Assembly (NCBI GenBank): GCA_017987055.1
Contig: JAGNUJ010000003.1
Coordinates: forward strand, 1 to 31,386
From: Giesbergeria sp.
GTDB taxonomy: Bacteria > Pseudomonadota > Gammaproteobacteria > Burkholderiales > Burkholderiaceae_C
Reading direction: 5' to 3'
DNA: 31,386 nt
Positions 1 through 7,310 of the stretch are shown here, piece after piece. The translations under genes were made by a program, and so were the position numbers. The notes beneath the pieces are model-generated. The model had not been told where the DNA came from, ran no database searches, and worked only from the letters and a program-made list of their open reading frames with translations. The first letter of the stretch is position 1. Every line of letters begins with the position of its first letter.

Positions 1-1126
1 TAAACACTTCTTCCACCAGCAGCGGTGCCAAGCCCATCGACGGCTCGTCCAGCAGCAGCAGCTTGGGCCGGCCCATCAGCGCGCGGCCAATGGCCAGCAT
101 TTGCTGCTGGCCGCCCGAGAGCGTGCCAGCGGGCAAAGCGCGCTTTTCTTTCAGGATTGGGAACATGCCAAAGACTTTTTCCATGTCGCCTTCGACCTGG
201 GTTTTGGGCTGGGTGTAGGCCCCCAGGCGCAGGTTGTCTTCAATCGACAGCGGGCCAAACACTTGGCGGCCTTCCGGGCTTTGGCAAATACCGCTGCGCA
301 TGCGCAGGTCTGAGCGCAGTTTGCTGATGTCGGCGCCGTCAAAGTAAATGCGACCCGCACTCATCGGCTGTACGCCCGACAAGGTGCGCAAAAACGTCGT
401 TTTGCCCGCGCCGTTAGCACCGACCAGCGCCACGGTTTCGCCCCGGCGCACTTCCATGCTCAGGCCTTTGAGCGCTTGGATGCGGCCGTAATGGCTGTCC
501 ATGCCTTTGATGGCCAACAGCACATCGGCTTTGCTCGGCGCTTCGGGCTTGAGTTGGCCGGCGCTTTGGCTGCCCAAGCCGACCGACTCGGGCGCCAGCG
601 CGACGATGCGGTGGTACAGCTCGCGGTACTGCTCGGTGGCTTGCTGGCCAAACAACGGGTCGTCGTTGTCGGCAAAGGCTTTGTCGATGACGACCCAGTC
701 TTCGGCCAGCAGCACTTGGCGCGCCAGCGGCAGGATGTCGCGCTCTTCGGTGCGGATGTGCTCTTCGAGGTTTTTGGTGTAGCTGCGCAGTGCGGCGGTA
801 AATGCGCCGCAGTTGCCCTGCGCCGCACGCGCCAAGTCGTTGCGCAAGGCACGCAGCGTGGCCGGGCCGTGTTGGTGGTTGGCTTCGAGTTGGAGCAGCA
901 CCGCCTCGGCCTTGTCGCTGCGCTGGCGCAGCAGGCGAAACAAAAAGTCGTCTTCTTTTGGGTGGTGCGCGTGGTCAATAAAGCCTTCGATGTAATCAAA
1001 GACCGCATGGAAGAACGGCGTGGGCACTGGGCTTCCGGCGTCCATCTCGTCAGCGACGATGTTGATGGTGCTGGCTACGCGCCAAAGTTTGCGGTGCTCG
1101 TCTTGGATGATTTGGATTGCTTGCAT
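1..1126 (-). CDS. livF: Hemerythrin (HHE) domain fused to LivF-type ABC ATPase; 3' end beyond window
   Basis: ATPase subunit of a branched-chain-amino-acid-type (HAAT) importer with an extra N-terminal di-iron domain. Translated from the ATG at 1126, 375 codons are open without a stop and leave the window at position 1. Residues about 1-155 form an HHE hemerythrin domain: DEH at 9-11, HHPKE at 54-58 (HxxxE), His84 in NHQHG, and HIRTE at 123-127 (second HxxxE). A linker of about 45 residues (155-200) follows. Then comes a LivF ATPase: Walker A GANGAGKTT at 236-244, Q-loop CQSPEGR, signature LSGGQQQ from about 336, Walker B LLLLDEP at about 356. A GAGG-type ribosome site lies 5 nt before the ATG, and livG ends 9 nt upstream. 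LivF proteins are normally about 235 residues with no such extension. The fusion is read directly from one frame. A role in O2, NO or redox sensing is inference. Confidence 0.93.
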   Translation of the reverse strand, partial: MQAIQIIQDEHRKLWRVASTINIVADEMDAGSPVPTPFFHAVFDYIEGFIDHAHHPKEDDFLFRLLRQRSDKAEAVLLQLEANHQHGPATLRALRNDLARAAQGNCGAFTAALRSYTKNLEEHIRTEERDILPLARQVLLAEDWVVIDKAFADNDDPLFGQQATEQYRELYHRIVALAPESVGLGSQSAGQLKPEAPSKADVLLAIKGMDSHYGRIQALKGLSMEVRRGETVALVGANGAGKTTFLRTLSGVQPMSAGRIYFDGADISKLRSDLRMRSGICQSPEGRQVFGPLSIEDNLRLGAYTQPKTQVEGDMEKVFGMFPILKEKRALPAGTLSGGQQQMLAIGRALMGRPKLLLLDEPSMGLAPLLVEEVF

Positions 1127-1135
1127 GGGTGCCTC

Positions 1136-1903
1136 TTACGCCTGCGTACCCAAATAGGCCGCGATCACATCGGGGTTTTTGCGCACTTCGGCGCCAGTGC
1201 CTTCGGTCAGTTTTTTGCCGTAGTCCAGCACCAAAATCCGGTCGGACAGGTTCATCACCATTTTCATGTCGTGCTCGACCAGCACCACGGTGACGCCCGA
1301 GTCGGCCACTTTGCGCACCAGCCTATCGACCTCAATGGTTTCGTTGGCGTTCAAACCGGCAGCTGGCTCGTCCAAGAAAATCAGGCGCGGCTTCATCGCC
1401 AGCGCGCGGGCGATTTCAAGGCGCTTCAAAGCGCCGTAGGGCATGCTGTCGGCGCGGGCTTGGACATAGTCTTTCAGGCCGACAAAGTCCATCAGCTCGG
1501 CCGCTTCGACGCGCAGCTGGGCATCGCGCTTGCGCAGCGAGGGCAGACGCAGCGCGGCTTTGAACAGGTTGCGGTCAAGGCGCAAATGCGCGCCGACCAT
1601 GACGTTCTCTAGCGCCGTCATGTTCATGCAGATTTGCAGGTTCTGAAAGGTGCGCGCCACACCGCGGGTGGCCAGCTCATTGGGCGATTTGCCACCGATG
1701 GACTCGCCATCGAGCTCAATCGTGCCGCTGGTGGGCTTGTACACCCCAGTGATGAGGTTAAACAGCGTGGTTTTGCCCGCGCCGTTGGGGCCAATCACCG
1801 CGTAAACAATGCCCGCTTCGATGCTGAAAGAGACGTTTTGCACGGCTTTGACACCGCCAAAGTGGATCGACAGGTCTGTGACGTTGAGCAGTGTCATGGT
1901 CAT
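1136..1903 (-). CDS. livG: HAAT-family ABC transporter ATP-binding protein LivG
   Basis: Second ATPase subunit of the importer (255 aa), expected on the cytoplasmic face of the LivH/LivM permease and pairing with the LivF-type subunit. Visible motifs: Walker A GPNGAGKTT at residues 38-46, Q-loop ARTFQNLQ, signature segment MPYGALKRLEIARAL (the YG form typical of LivG rather than LSGGQ), Walker B LIFLDEPAAGLN, and H-loop VEHDMKMVM. Length and the C-terminal NPDVIAAYLGT ending are normal for LivG. Its ATG overlaps the livM stop by 4 nt (ATGA), so translational coupling is likely. The substrate cannot be read from this subunit; the surrounding paa genes suggest an aromatic acid. Confidence 0.95.
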   Translation of the reverse strand: MTMTLLNVTDLSIHFGGVKAVQNVSFSIEAGIVYAVIGPNGAGKTTLFNLITGVYKPTSGTIELDGESIGGKSPNELATRGVARTFQNLQICMNMTALENVMVGAHLRLDRNLFKAALRLPSLRKRDAQLRVEAAELMDFVGLKDYVQARADSMPYGALKRLEIARALAMKPRLIFLDEPAAGLNANETIEVDRLVRKVADSGVTVVLVEHDMKMVMNLSDRILVLDYGKKLTEGTGAEVRKNPDVIAAYLGTQA

Positions 1904-2832
1904 TTCCCCCGCGCAAATTTGGCGGCCAAAGTGGGCACCAGCCCTTTGGGCATAAAGATCATGCAGGCCATCAAGATGGCACCGAAGGCGACGGTTTCCC
2001 AGCCTTCAAACGCCGTGAGCGCTTGTGGCAGCGCCGTCAGCAGCACCGCGCCAACCAGCGAGCCATAGACCGAAGCCATGCCGCCGACCACCACCATCGT
2101 CACCAACTCAATCGAGTGGAAGAAGTCCGCCAAGTTGGGCGTCACAAAGCCGACATAGTGGCCAGTGACGCTGCCCATGATGCTGGCAAAGCAGGCCGAC
2201 AGCACAAAGATGGCGACCTTGTAGCGCACCACGTCTACGCCCACGACTTGCGAGGCGACTTCGGAGCCGTGCAGGGCGCGCAGGGCGCGGCCAAACGGCG
2301 AGTCAATCATGTTGAGCGACGCCCAAACGCTGACGGACAGCAGCAACGCCACTACCCAGTACCAGTGCTTGTCGGTGCTCAAATCAAAGCCAAACAGGCC
2401 CATCGTTGGCACCGGCATACCGTCAGGGCCGCCGGTATAGGCGGCTTCGTTGCGCAAAGTGATGTTGATGATGATGCCCAGGCCCAGCGTGGCCATCGCC
2501 AAGTAGTGACCTTTGAGCTTAAAGATGGGGCGCGCCACCAAAGCCGCCAGCGCGCCAGCAATGGCCGCGCCCGCCGCCATAGCGAGCACCGGGTGCAAGC
2601 CAAAATGCGTCGGCAAAATCGCCGAGGCATAGGCACCGATGCCGATAAAGCCGGCGTGGCCCATGCTGATTTGGCCGGCAAAGCCGATCAGCAGGTTCAG
2701 GCCCAGCACGATCACTGCGTTGATCGCCATGCGGGTGGCCAGATCAAGGTAAAAATCGTTGGGGACGATAAACGGCAGCGCCACCAAGATGGCCATGGTC
2801 AGGTACAGACCGTAATAAGCGCTCTTTTTCAT
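1900..2832 (-). CDS. livM: HAAT-family ABC transporter permease LivM
   Basis: Inner-membrane permease of the branched-chain-type importer (310 aa). The protein is strongly hydrophobic with about eight to ten predicted membrane segments, starting with a segment at residues 7-24. It carries family hallmarks: GLNLLIGFAGQISMGHAGF near residues 44-62, the segment KGHYLAMATLGLG, and a C-terminal half with GGMASVYGSLVGA before the ending MPKGLVPTL. It starts 2 nt after livH and overlaps livG by 4 nt, so the permease and ATPase genes form one tight translational unit. It should heterodimerise with LivH and receive ligand from a periplasmic binding protein. The only one visible is encoded at 9572-10717 in the same run. 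Confidence 0.95.
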   Translation of the reverse strand: MKKSAYYGLYLTMAILVALPFIVPNDFYLDLATRMAINAVIVLGLNLLIGFAGQISMGHAGFIGIGAYASAILPTHFGLHPVLAMAAGAAIAGALAALVARPIFKLKGHYLAMATLGLGIIINITLRNEAAYTGGPDGMPVPTMGLFGFDLSTDKHWYWVVALLLSVSVWASLNMIDSPFGRALRALHGSEVASQVVGVDVVRYKVAIFVLSACFASIMGSVTGHYVGFVTPNLADFFHSIELVTMVVVGGMASVYGSLVGAVLLTALPQALTAFEGWETVAFGAILMACMIFMPKGLVPTLAAKFARGK

Positions 2833-2834
2833 GT

Positions 2835-3710
2835 TCAGACCCGATCAGTAGATTTGCCGCCAAACAATCCTTTTGGCTTGAAAAAGAGAATCAGCAGGAT
2901 GAGGACAAACGGAATGGCGTCTTTGTAGTTCGATGAGATGTAGCCTGCACCCATTGCTTCCAGTACACCGACCAGCAGGCCGCCCAGCACCGCGCCCAGG
3001 CCGTTACCGAGACCACCGACCACCGCCGCCACAAAGCCTTTCAGACCCAGCATGATGCCGACGTCATACGAAGTCAGCGTAATCGGCGTGACCAAAATGC
3101 CGCCCAACGCACCCAGTGCCGCTGCCATGACAAAGCTCATGAACAGCACCCAGCTGGTGTTGATGCCGACCAGCTCTGCGGCCAGTCGGTTGTACGAGGT
3201 GGCCAGCATGGCTTTGCCCTGCAAGGTGCGGGCAAAGAAGTACCACAGTGCGATCACCACCAGCGCCGTTACGCCCAGCACCCACAGGCTTTGCGGCAGC
3301 AAGATGGCACCAAACACTTCAATCGGTGTCTCGCCTGAAAACGCCGGCAGGCCAAAGGTGCCTTTACCCAGCCAGACCTGCACCAAGCCGCGAATCACCA
3401 GCGAGGCGCCAATGGTGATGATGATCAGCGTCACCGTCTCGGCACCGCGCACCGGCTCGATGGCGATTTTTTCAACCAGCACACCGACGACTGCCGGTAA
3501 CAAAATCGCCAGCAGCAGCACCACCGGCAGTGGCAAGCCCATGTGGGTGAAGAACACCGCCAACATGCCGCCCAACATGATGAACTCGCCTTGGGCGAAG
3601 TTGATGACGTTGCTGGCGTTGTAAATCAGCGTAAAACCCAGCCCGGCCAGCGCATAGGTTGCGCCGACGGTGAGACCAGAAAACAGAAATTGCAGCAGTT
3701 GCGCCATCAT
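2835..3710 (-). CDS. livH: HAAT-family ABC transporter permease LivH
   Basis: First membrane subunit of the importer (291 aa), with about eight hydrophobic segments. Family hallmarks are GLTVGATYALAGLGFTLIY near the N-terminus, VINFAQGEFIMLGG at about residues 36-49, and GGLGNGLGAVLGGLLVG in the C-terminal half, ending in FKPKGLFGG. Two adjacent ATG codons (3710 and 3707) could start it. A GAGGG ribosome site 8 nt upstream favours the first. The gene begins at the stop codon of a 19-residue leader ORF that has its own strong ribosome site. It lies 180 nt downstream of the regulator gene, the largest gap in the cluster, so a separate promoter for livHMGF is plausible. Confidence 0.94.
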   Translation of the reverse strand: MMAQLLQFLFSGLTVGATYALAGLGFTLIYNASNVINFAQGEFIMLGGMLAVFFTHMGLPLPVVLLLAILLPAVVGVLVEKIAIEPVRGAETVTLIIITIGASLVIRGLVQVWLGKGTFGLPAFSGETPIEVFGAILLPQSLWVLGVTALVVIALWYFFARTLQGKAMLATSYNRLAAELVGINTSWVLFMSFVMAAALGALGGILVTPITLTSYDVGIMLGLKGFVAAVVGGLGNGLGAVLGGLLVGVLEAMGAGYISSNYKDAIPFVLILLILFFKPKGLFGGKSTDRV

Positions 3711-3766
3711 GGTGCGAGCCCTCTTGGCGTGGCAAAAATCCCCTGTGCGGGGCGTTGAGTGAACAT
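3707..3766 (-). CDS. Putative 19-residue leader peptide upstream of livH
   Basis: A short frame (MFTQRPAQGIFATPRGLAP) begins 6 nt after a strong AAGGAG ribosome site. It ends with a TGA that overlaps the two candidate ATG codons of livH, so translation of livH could be coupled to it. The ribosome site is better than livH's own. The middle of the frame contains a small GC-rich hairpin followed by a run of five U. I do not recognise the peptide. It could be a translated leader or merely an older, abandoned start region. Confidence 0.4.
   Translation of the reverse strand: MFTQRPAQGIFATPRGLAP
3734..3752 (-). terminator. Weak attenuator-like hairpin inside the livH leader
   Basis: On the transcribed strand a 4-bp all-GC stem (CCCC, loop GCACA, GGGG) is followed by A and five U. 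The stem is short for an efficient terminator. The U-run and the position inside a translated leader make a minor attenuation role possible but unproven. Confidence 0.25.
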
Positions 3767-3825
3767 TGTTGTCTCCTTATAGTCCCGACACGCCGGGGGT
3801 TTATCACTGTTCGCCAAAGCTGGTA

Positions 3826-3851
3826 ATTCTGAATTGCAGAATTGATTCTGC
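3826..3851. promoter_or_regulatory. Interleaved palindromes, candidate IclR-family operator
   Basis: Two overlapping perfect inverted repeats share a half-site: ATTCTG-aattg-CAGAAT at 3826-3842 and GCAGAA-ttga-TTCTGC at 3836-3851. They sit in the gap between iclR and livH. IclR-family regulators commonly bind palindromes of about 15 bp, often in tandem, so this is the best operator candidate in the window. A related half-site (CAATTCAGA) occurs at 9551-9559. Binding by the adjacent regulator is inferred. Confidence 0.5.
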
Positions 3852-3890
3852 AAATTGTAATGAAGTCATCCCAAAAGGGAAATAGCTTTC

Positions 3891-4730
3891 TCAATCGTTG
3901 GCGACACAAACTTGTGTATCAGGTGCCGACTCGGGCAGCTGCTCACGCGTTGCACCCAAGCCCCACGACAGGGCTTCAGCGGCTTTTTTCAGCTCGGCAA
4001 TGATGGTGCTGCCCGGGCCCAAGTCACCGCTAATGCCATCGACACCGACGACGGAAATCGACATGGTGATCTGATTTTTGAAGTTGAATACGGGCGCTGC
4101 CACCGCATTGACACCCTCAAACAGATAGTGCTGCGACACTGGCGCTACGCCATCAGCACGGATTTGCGCCAGCAAGGTATCGACCTCGCCGCGTGTAGTC
4201 AGGGTGGGGTATTTGGTGCGCGCTTTGAGCTCTTTAGTGATTTGGGCTGCGGTTTGATTTTTGGGCAGCCAAGCGGCAAACACCCGGCCGCTGGCACTGG
4301 TGAGCAGCGGCAGCGAGATGCCGGTGACCACGTTGACAGTGATGGGCCGTTGCGGCCGCTCCCAGCGCACAATCACTGGTCCGTGGTCGCCCCAGACGGC
4401 CAGACCCACGGTTTCATTGATGCGGTCGCGCAGATCGGAAATGGCCGTCAGCCCTAGGCGCACGCGGTCGATGCGGTCGAGCGCTACCAAGCCAATGTCC
4501 AGTGCAAACGGCCCGAGCTTGTAGCGCGAGGTCAGCGGGTCTTGCTCAATCAAGCCGGTGCGAATCAGGCTGACCAAATAGCGGTGGGCTTTGGAGGGCG
4601 GCATCTCGGCCGCTGCGGCAACGTCTTTGAGTGTCATCAAACGCTGCTGGCCGCGCACCACTGCGCGCAGCACAGCGGCACCCACTTCGAAAGACTGCAC
4701 GCCGTGTTGAGCATCTTTTTCGTCGCTCAT
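3891..4730 (-). CDS. IclR-family transcriptional regulator
   Basis: DNA-binding regulator of 279 aa, normal for the IclR family. The N-terminal winged helix-turn-helix is visible at about residues 20-80 (VGAAVLRAVV, then LKDVAAAAEMPPSKAHRYL as the recognition segment, then wing residues SRYKLG). The C-terminal IclR ligand-binding domain includes VGLAVWGDHGPVIVRW, LTSASGRVFAAW and FEGVNAVAAPVFN. A ribosome site AAGGGG lies 5 nt before the ATG. The gene sits between paaE and livH on the same strand. Neighbouring palindromes at 3826-3851 suggest it controls the transporter genes and perhaps the whole cluster. Its ligand is unknown; phenylacetate or phenylacetyl-CoA are reasonable guesses. No PaaX- or TetR-type PaaR gene is visible in the window. 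Confidence 0.9.
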   Translation of the reverse strand: MSDEKDAQHGVQSFEVGAAVLRAVVRGQQRLMTLKDVAAAAEMPPSKAHRYLVSLIRTGLIEQDPLTSRYKLGPFALDIGLVALDRIDRVRLGLTAISDLRDRINETVGLAVWGDHGPVIVRWERPQRPITVNVVTGISLPLLTSASGRVFAAWLPKNQTAAQITKELKARTKYPTLTTRGEVDTLLAQIRADGVAPVSQHYLFEGVNAVAAPVFNFKNQITMSISVVGVDGISGDLGPGSTIIAELKKAAEALSWGLGATREQLPESAPDTQVCVAND

Positions 4731-4793
4731 AGAGACCCCTTGGGTGTGAAAAAAGGAAGTATTTTCATAAGGGTGTCACTATGCCGCTTTTGC

Positions 4794-4819
4794 CGCTGAT
4801 ACCGGCGAAGGGATCAGCG
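4794..4819 (-). repeat. 7-bp inverted repeat at the paaE stop
   Basis: A perfect stem CGCTGAT/ATCAGCG with a 12-nt loop overlaps the paaE stop codon. No U-run follows, so it is not an obvious terminator. It could be an RNA stability or processing element in the 83-nt gap before the regulator gene. Confidence 0.35.
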
Positions 4820-5902
4820 TTCGTCGAAGCTGACGACGACGTTTTCGCTGGTCGGGCGCGCCTGGCAGCTGAGCACAAAGCCCTGCTCCATCTCCCACGG
4901 CTCCAGTGTGTAGTTTTTCGCCATCGATACGGTGCCCGACATCACCTTGGCGCGGCAAGTGCAGCACACACCCCCACGGCAAGAAAATGGCAAATCAAGG
5001 CCAGCGTTGAGTGCCACATCCAAAATCACTTCGTTGCCACCCATTTGCAGTTGGTGCTCTTTGCCATCGACCACCACGGTGACGTTGGTCTGGCGGGCGA
5101 TGTTGATTTCGGGCTTTTCGCCGGCGGAAGAGGGGTTCTCCAGCGGCGTGGCCGAGATAAAGCGCTCCGAGTAAACGCGGCTGGCCGGCACGCCAGCGTC
5201 GATCAGCGTTTTTTCTGTGGCTTCAATCATGGCTTCAGGGCCGCAAACAAACACTTCGTCCATGCTGGCGACGGGCAAGAAGGCGGCAATGATGGCGCGC
5301 ACTTTGGCGGGGTCAACACGGCCTTCGAGCAATTCGGTTTCTTGCGCTTGGCTCGACAAGACGTGGATGAGCGTCAAGCGGTTGAGGTAGCGGTCTTTGA
5401 GGTTTTGCAGCGCCTCGTTGAACATCACGCTCGACATGCGGCGGTTGCCCAGCACCAGCGTGAATTTGGACTCTGGCTGCTCTTCCAGCGTGGTCGCCAA
5501 AATCGACAAAATCGGTGTAATGCCCGAGCCAGCGGCAAAACCGACGCGGTGGATGGCGCGCTGCTTGCGCACCGTAAAGCGCCCATCGGGCGGCAGCACG
5601 CTGAGCTTGTCGCCGACTTTGAGCTCGGTGGCCGCCCAGTTAGAAAACAGGCCGCCCAGCACCGGACGGATGCCGATTTCGAGCTCGCCTTTTTGCGTCA
5701 AGCGGCTGCGCGGGCTGCTAATGGAATAGCTGCGGCGCACTTCTTGGCCGTTGACGGTGGCGCGCAGCGTCAAAAACTGGCCCGGCTCAAAGCGGTAAAT
5801 CTCGCGCAGCGCGGGTGGAATATCCAGAGTCACCGCTACCGAGCCGCCCCCCTCGGTGTTGATGCGCTTGATGGTGAGCTCTTGAAAGCGGGGAGTAGAC
5901 AT
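4814..5902 (-). CDS. paaE: Phenylacetyl-CoA epoxidase reductase subunit PaaE
   Basis: NADPH-dependent flavin/iron-sulfur reductase (362 aa) that passes electrons to the PaaAC oxygenase core. The N-terminal FAD domain has RRSYSISS near residue 57. The NAD(P) domain has FAAGSGITPILSI and VFVCGPEAMI. The C-terminal plant-type 2Fe-2S ferredoxin domain has Cys308, Cys313, Cys316 (CxxxxCxxC) and Cys346. The frame is open upstream to 6058 inside paaD, but the start at 5902 (MSTPRF) is chosen because it begins the family's N-terminus and follows a GGAAG site. It lies 46 nt after paaD, in the usual paaABCDE order. Normal length and intact ligands suggest a working enzyme. Confidence 0.96.
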   Translation of the reverse strand: MSTPRFQELTIKRINTEGGGSVAVTLDIPPALREIYRFEPGQFLTLRATVNGQEVRRSYSISSPRSRLTQKGELEIGIRPVLGGLFSNWAATELKVGDKLSVLPPDGRFTVRKQRAIHRVGFAAGSGITPILSILATTLEEQPESKFTLVLGNRRMSSVMFNEALQNLKDRYLNRLTLIHVLSSQAQETELLEGRVDPAKVRAIIAAFLPVASMDEVFVCGPEAMIEATEKTLIDAGVPASRVYSERFISATPLENPSSAGEKPEINIARQTNVTVVVDGKEHQLQMGGNEVILDVALNAGLDLPFSCRGGVCCTCRAKVMSGTVSMAKNYTLEPWEMEQGFVLSCQARPTSENVVVSFDER

Positions 5903-5948
5903 AGGGTGATCTTCCGGTAATAACGACAAAAGGGGCAGGGCTAATGGC

Positions 5949-6518
5949 TTAGTACGGCTTGAAGTAATCAAATGGCTCAAAGCAGTCCAAGCACTTGTAG
6001 AGAGCTTTGCAGGCGGTGGAGCCGAAATGTGAGATTTCGGTGGTATTTTCAGAGTCACATTGCGGGCAAACGACCGTCTGGCGTGCGCTAGTAGCTATAT
6101 TTTTAGGAGCAAAATGCACTATGTTATGGCCGCAGGCGCTGTCGCCGGTGCCGACGGGTGGCGGGGCAATGCCGTATGCGCGCAGTTTTTCGCGGCCTTC
6201 GGGCGTCATCCACTCGGTGGACCACGCCGGTGCCAATTGGGTCACCACGCGCGCTGCCAAGCCAGCGCCGAGCAGCGCCGCGTGTATGTCATCGGCCATT
6301 TGCTCCATAGCTGGGCAGCCGCTGTAGGTGGGCGTAATCACCACCTCTAGCTGGCCGTCCGCTGCTTGGCGCACCGCTCGCAAAACACCCATTTCGCGCA
6401 GCGACACCACCGGAATTTCCGGATCGGTCACCGCTTCGAGCAGCGTCCACACCGCGTGGTGTGCATCGGTGGCCTGTTTGGCCGCAATCGGGCCGTTGGG
6501 CAATGGGGTATTGGGCAT
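5949..6518 (-). CDS. paaD: PaaD, MIP18/DUF59-type maturation factor of the epoxidase
   Basis: Cytosolic iron-sulfur/metal-centre maturation protein (189 aa) needed for phenylacetyl-CoA epoxidase activity. The N-terminal DUF59 domain contains VTDPEIPVVSLREMGV (about residues 31-46) and the SGCPAM cysteine motif. The C-terminal zinc-ribbon-like part has CPQC at 151-154 and CKALYKCLDC ending at Cys179, then FDYFKP. The linker between the two parts is longer than in the PaaD proteins I know. It includes about nine residues (137-145, APKNIATSA) encoded by a copy of the dispersed AGCTAT-type repeat, inserted without breaking the frame. It starts 6 nt after the paaC stop with only a weak ribosome site. 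Confidence 0.94.
   Translation of the reverse strand: MPNTPLPNGPIAAKQATDAHHAVWTLLEAVTDPEIPVVSLREMGVLRAVRQAADGQLEVVITPTYSGCPAMEQMADDIHAALLGAGLAARVVTQLAPAWSTEWMTPEGREKLRAYGIAPPPVGTGDSACGHNIVHFAPKNIATSARQTVVCPQCDSENTTEISHFGSTACKALYKCLDCFEPFDYFKPY
6085..6111 (+). repeat. Dispersed GCGCTAG-AGCTAT repeat copy inside paaD
   Basis: GCGCTAGTAGCTATATTTTT matches, with small differences, the intergenic copies at 19521 and 23186. It lies within the paaD linker region and is translated in frame on the minus strand. Confidence 0.6.
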
Positions 6519-6524
6519 ATGTCT

Positions 6525-7310
6525 TTACCAGACAGCTTCAGGGTGGGCGCGTGCCAAGCTTTGCATTTCACTCAATACAAAGTCCAAGTGCTCAGAGTGC
6601 ACGCCGTGCTTGCCGGTGGTGACGTAGCCGCCAGCGGCGGGGCGCTGCAAGGTGGCTTCGGCCAAGGCTTCGTTCAGCATGGTGTCAAAGTCGCCCTGCA
6701 AGGCGCGCACGTCAAAGCCGACTCCGGCCGCAGCCGCTGCAGCTTCCATATCGCTGTGCGTCCAGAACTCTTGCACAAACGGCATGAAGTGGTTCAGTGC
6801 GCGCTGCGCCCGCTCGTGCGATTCGGCGGTGCCGTCGCCCATGCGCACCAGCCAGTCGCGCGAGTGGCGCAGGTGGTACAGCGCCTCCTTGAACGACTTG
6901 GCCGCGATAGCGGCCAGCTGTGCGTCTTTGGACGATTGCAGCTTGCTCCACAGCGGCACCATCAGCGCGCTGTAGAGAAAGTTGCGCACGATGGTGGCGG
7001 CGTAGTCGCGGTCAGCGGCGGCGGTCGGCACCAAGCCGCTGTTGTGCGGCAGTTCCAGCAGCGTGTAGTTGCGAAACTCTGGCGCATCGCGAAAGTACGC
7101 CAGCGAGTCTTCGGTGCTGCCGTCGTTCTTCAGCGTGGCGACATGCTCGTACAACATGCGCGCTTGACCGATCAGGTCCAAGCTCATGTTGGCCAGCGCC
7201 AAGTCTTCTTCCAAGATCGGGCCGTGACCGCACCACTCGGCATTGCGCTGACCCAAGATCAGTGCGTTGTCTGCCAAGTGCAGCAGGTAGTCGAGGTGTT
7301 GCTGAGCCAT
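6525..7310 (-). CDS. paaC: Phenylacetyl-CoA epoxidase subunit PaaC
   Basis: Ferritin-like structural partner of PaaA in the ring 1,2-epoxidase (261 aa). Recognisable segments are the N-terminal YLLHLADNALILGQRNAEWCG, then LANMSLDLIGQARMLYEH, and the central YHLRHSRDWLVRMGDGT. The family keeps the four-helix di-iron fold but is not the catalytic subunit. The start codon overlaps the last base of the paaB stop (TAATG), indicating coupled translation. Length is within the family range, and nothing looks damaged. Confidence 0.96.
   Translation of the reverse strand: MAQQHLDYLLHLADNALILGQRNAEWCGHGPILEEDLALANMSLDLIGQARMLYEHVATLKNDGSTEDSLAYFRDAPEFRNYTLLELPHNSGLVPTAAADRDYAATIVRNFLYSALMVPLWSKLQSSKDAQLAAIAAKSFKEALYHLRHSRDWLVRMGDGTAESHERAQRALNHFMPFVQEFWTHSDMEAAAAAAGVGFDVRALQGDFDTMLNEALAEATLQRPAAGGYVTTGKHGVHSEHLDFVLSEMQSLARAHPEAVW

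Noticed and set aside
460..1008. Minus-strand open frame of 182 codons within the hemerythrin part
   Set aside because: It is out of frame with the fusion gene, rich in Ser, Thr, Arg and Cys, and has no family resemblance; the HHE domain is in the other minus frame.
476..1612. Long plus-strand open frame of 378 codons opposite the livF and livG genes
   Set aside because: It is antisense to two clear ATPase genes, has a His/Gln/Val-rich composition typical of a mirrored GC-rich gene, and no recognisable domain.
4781..5920. Plus-strand open frame of 379 codons opposite paaE
   Set aside because: It is the antisense shadow of a gene with complete FAD, NAD and 2Fe-2S motifs.
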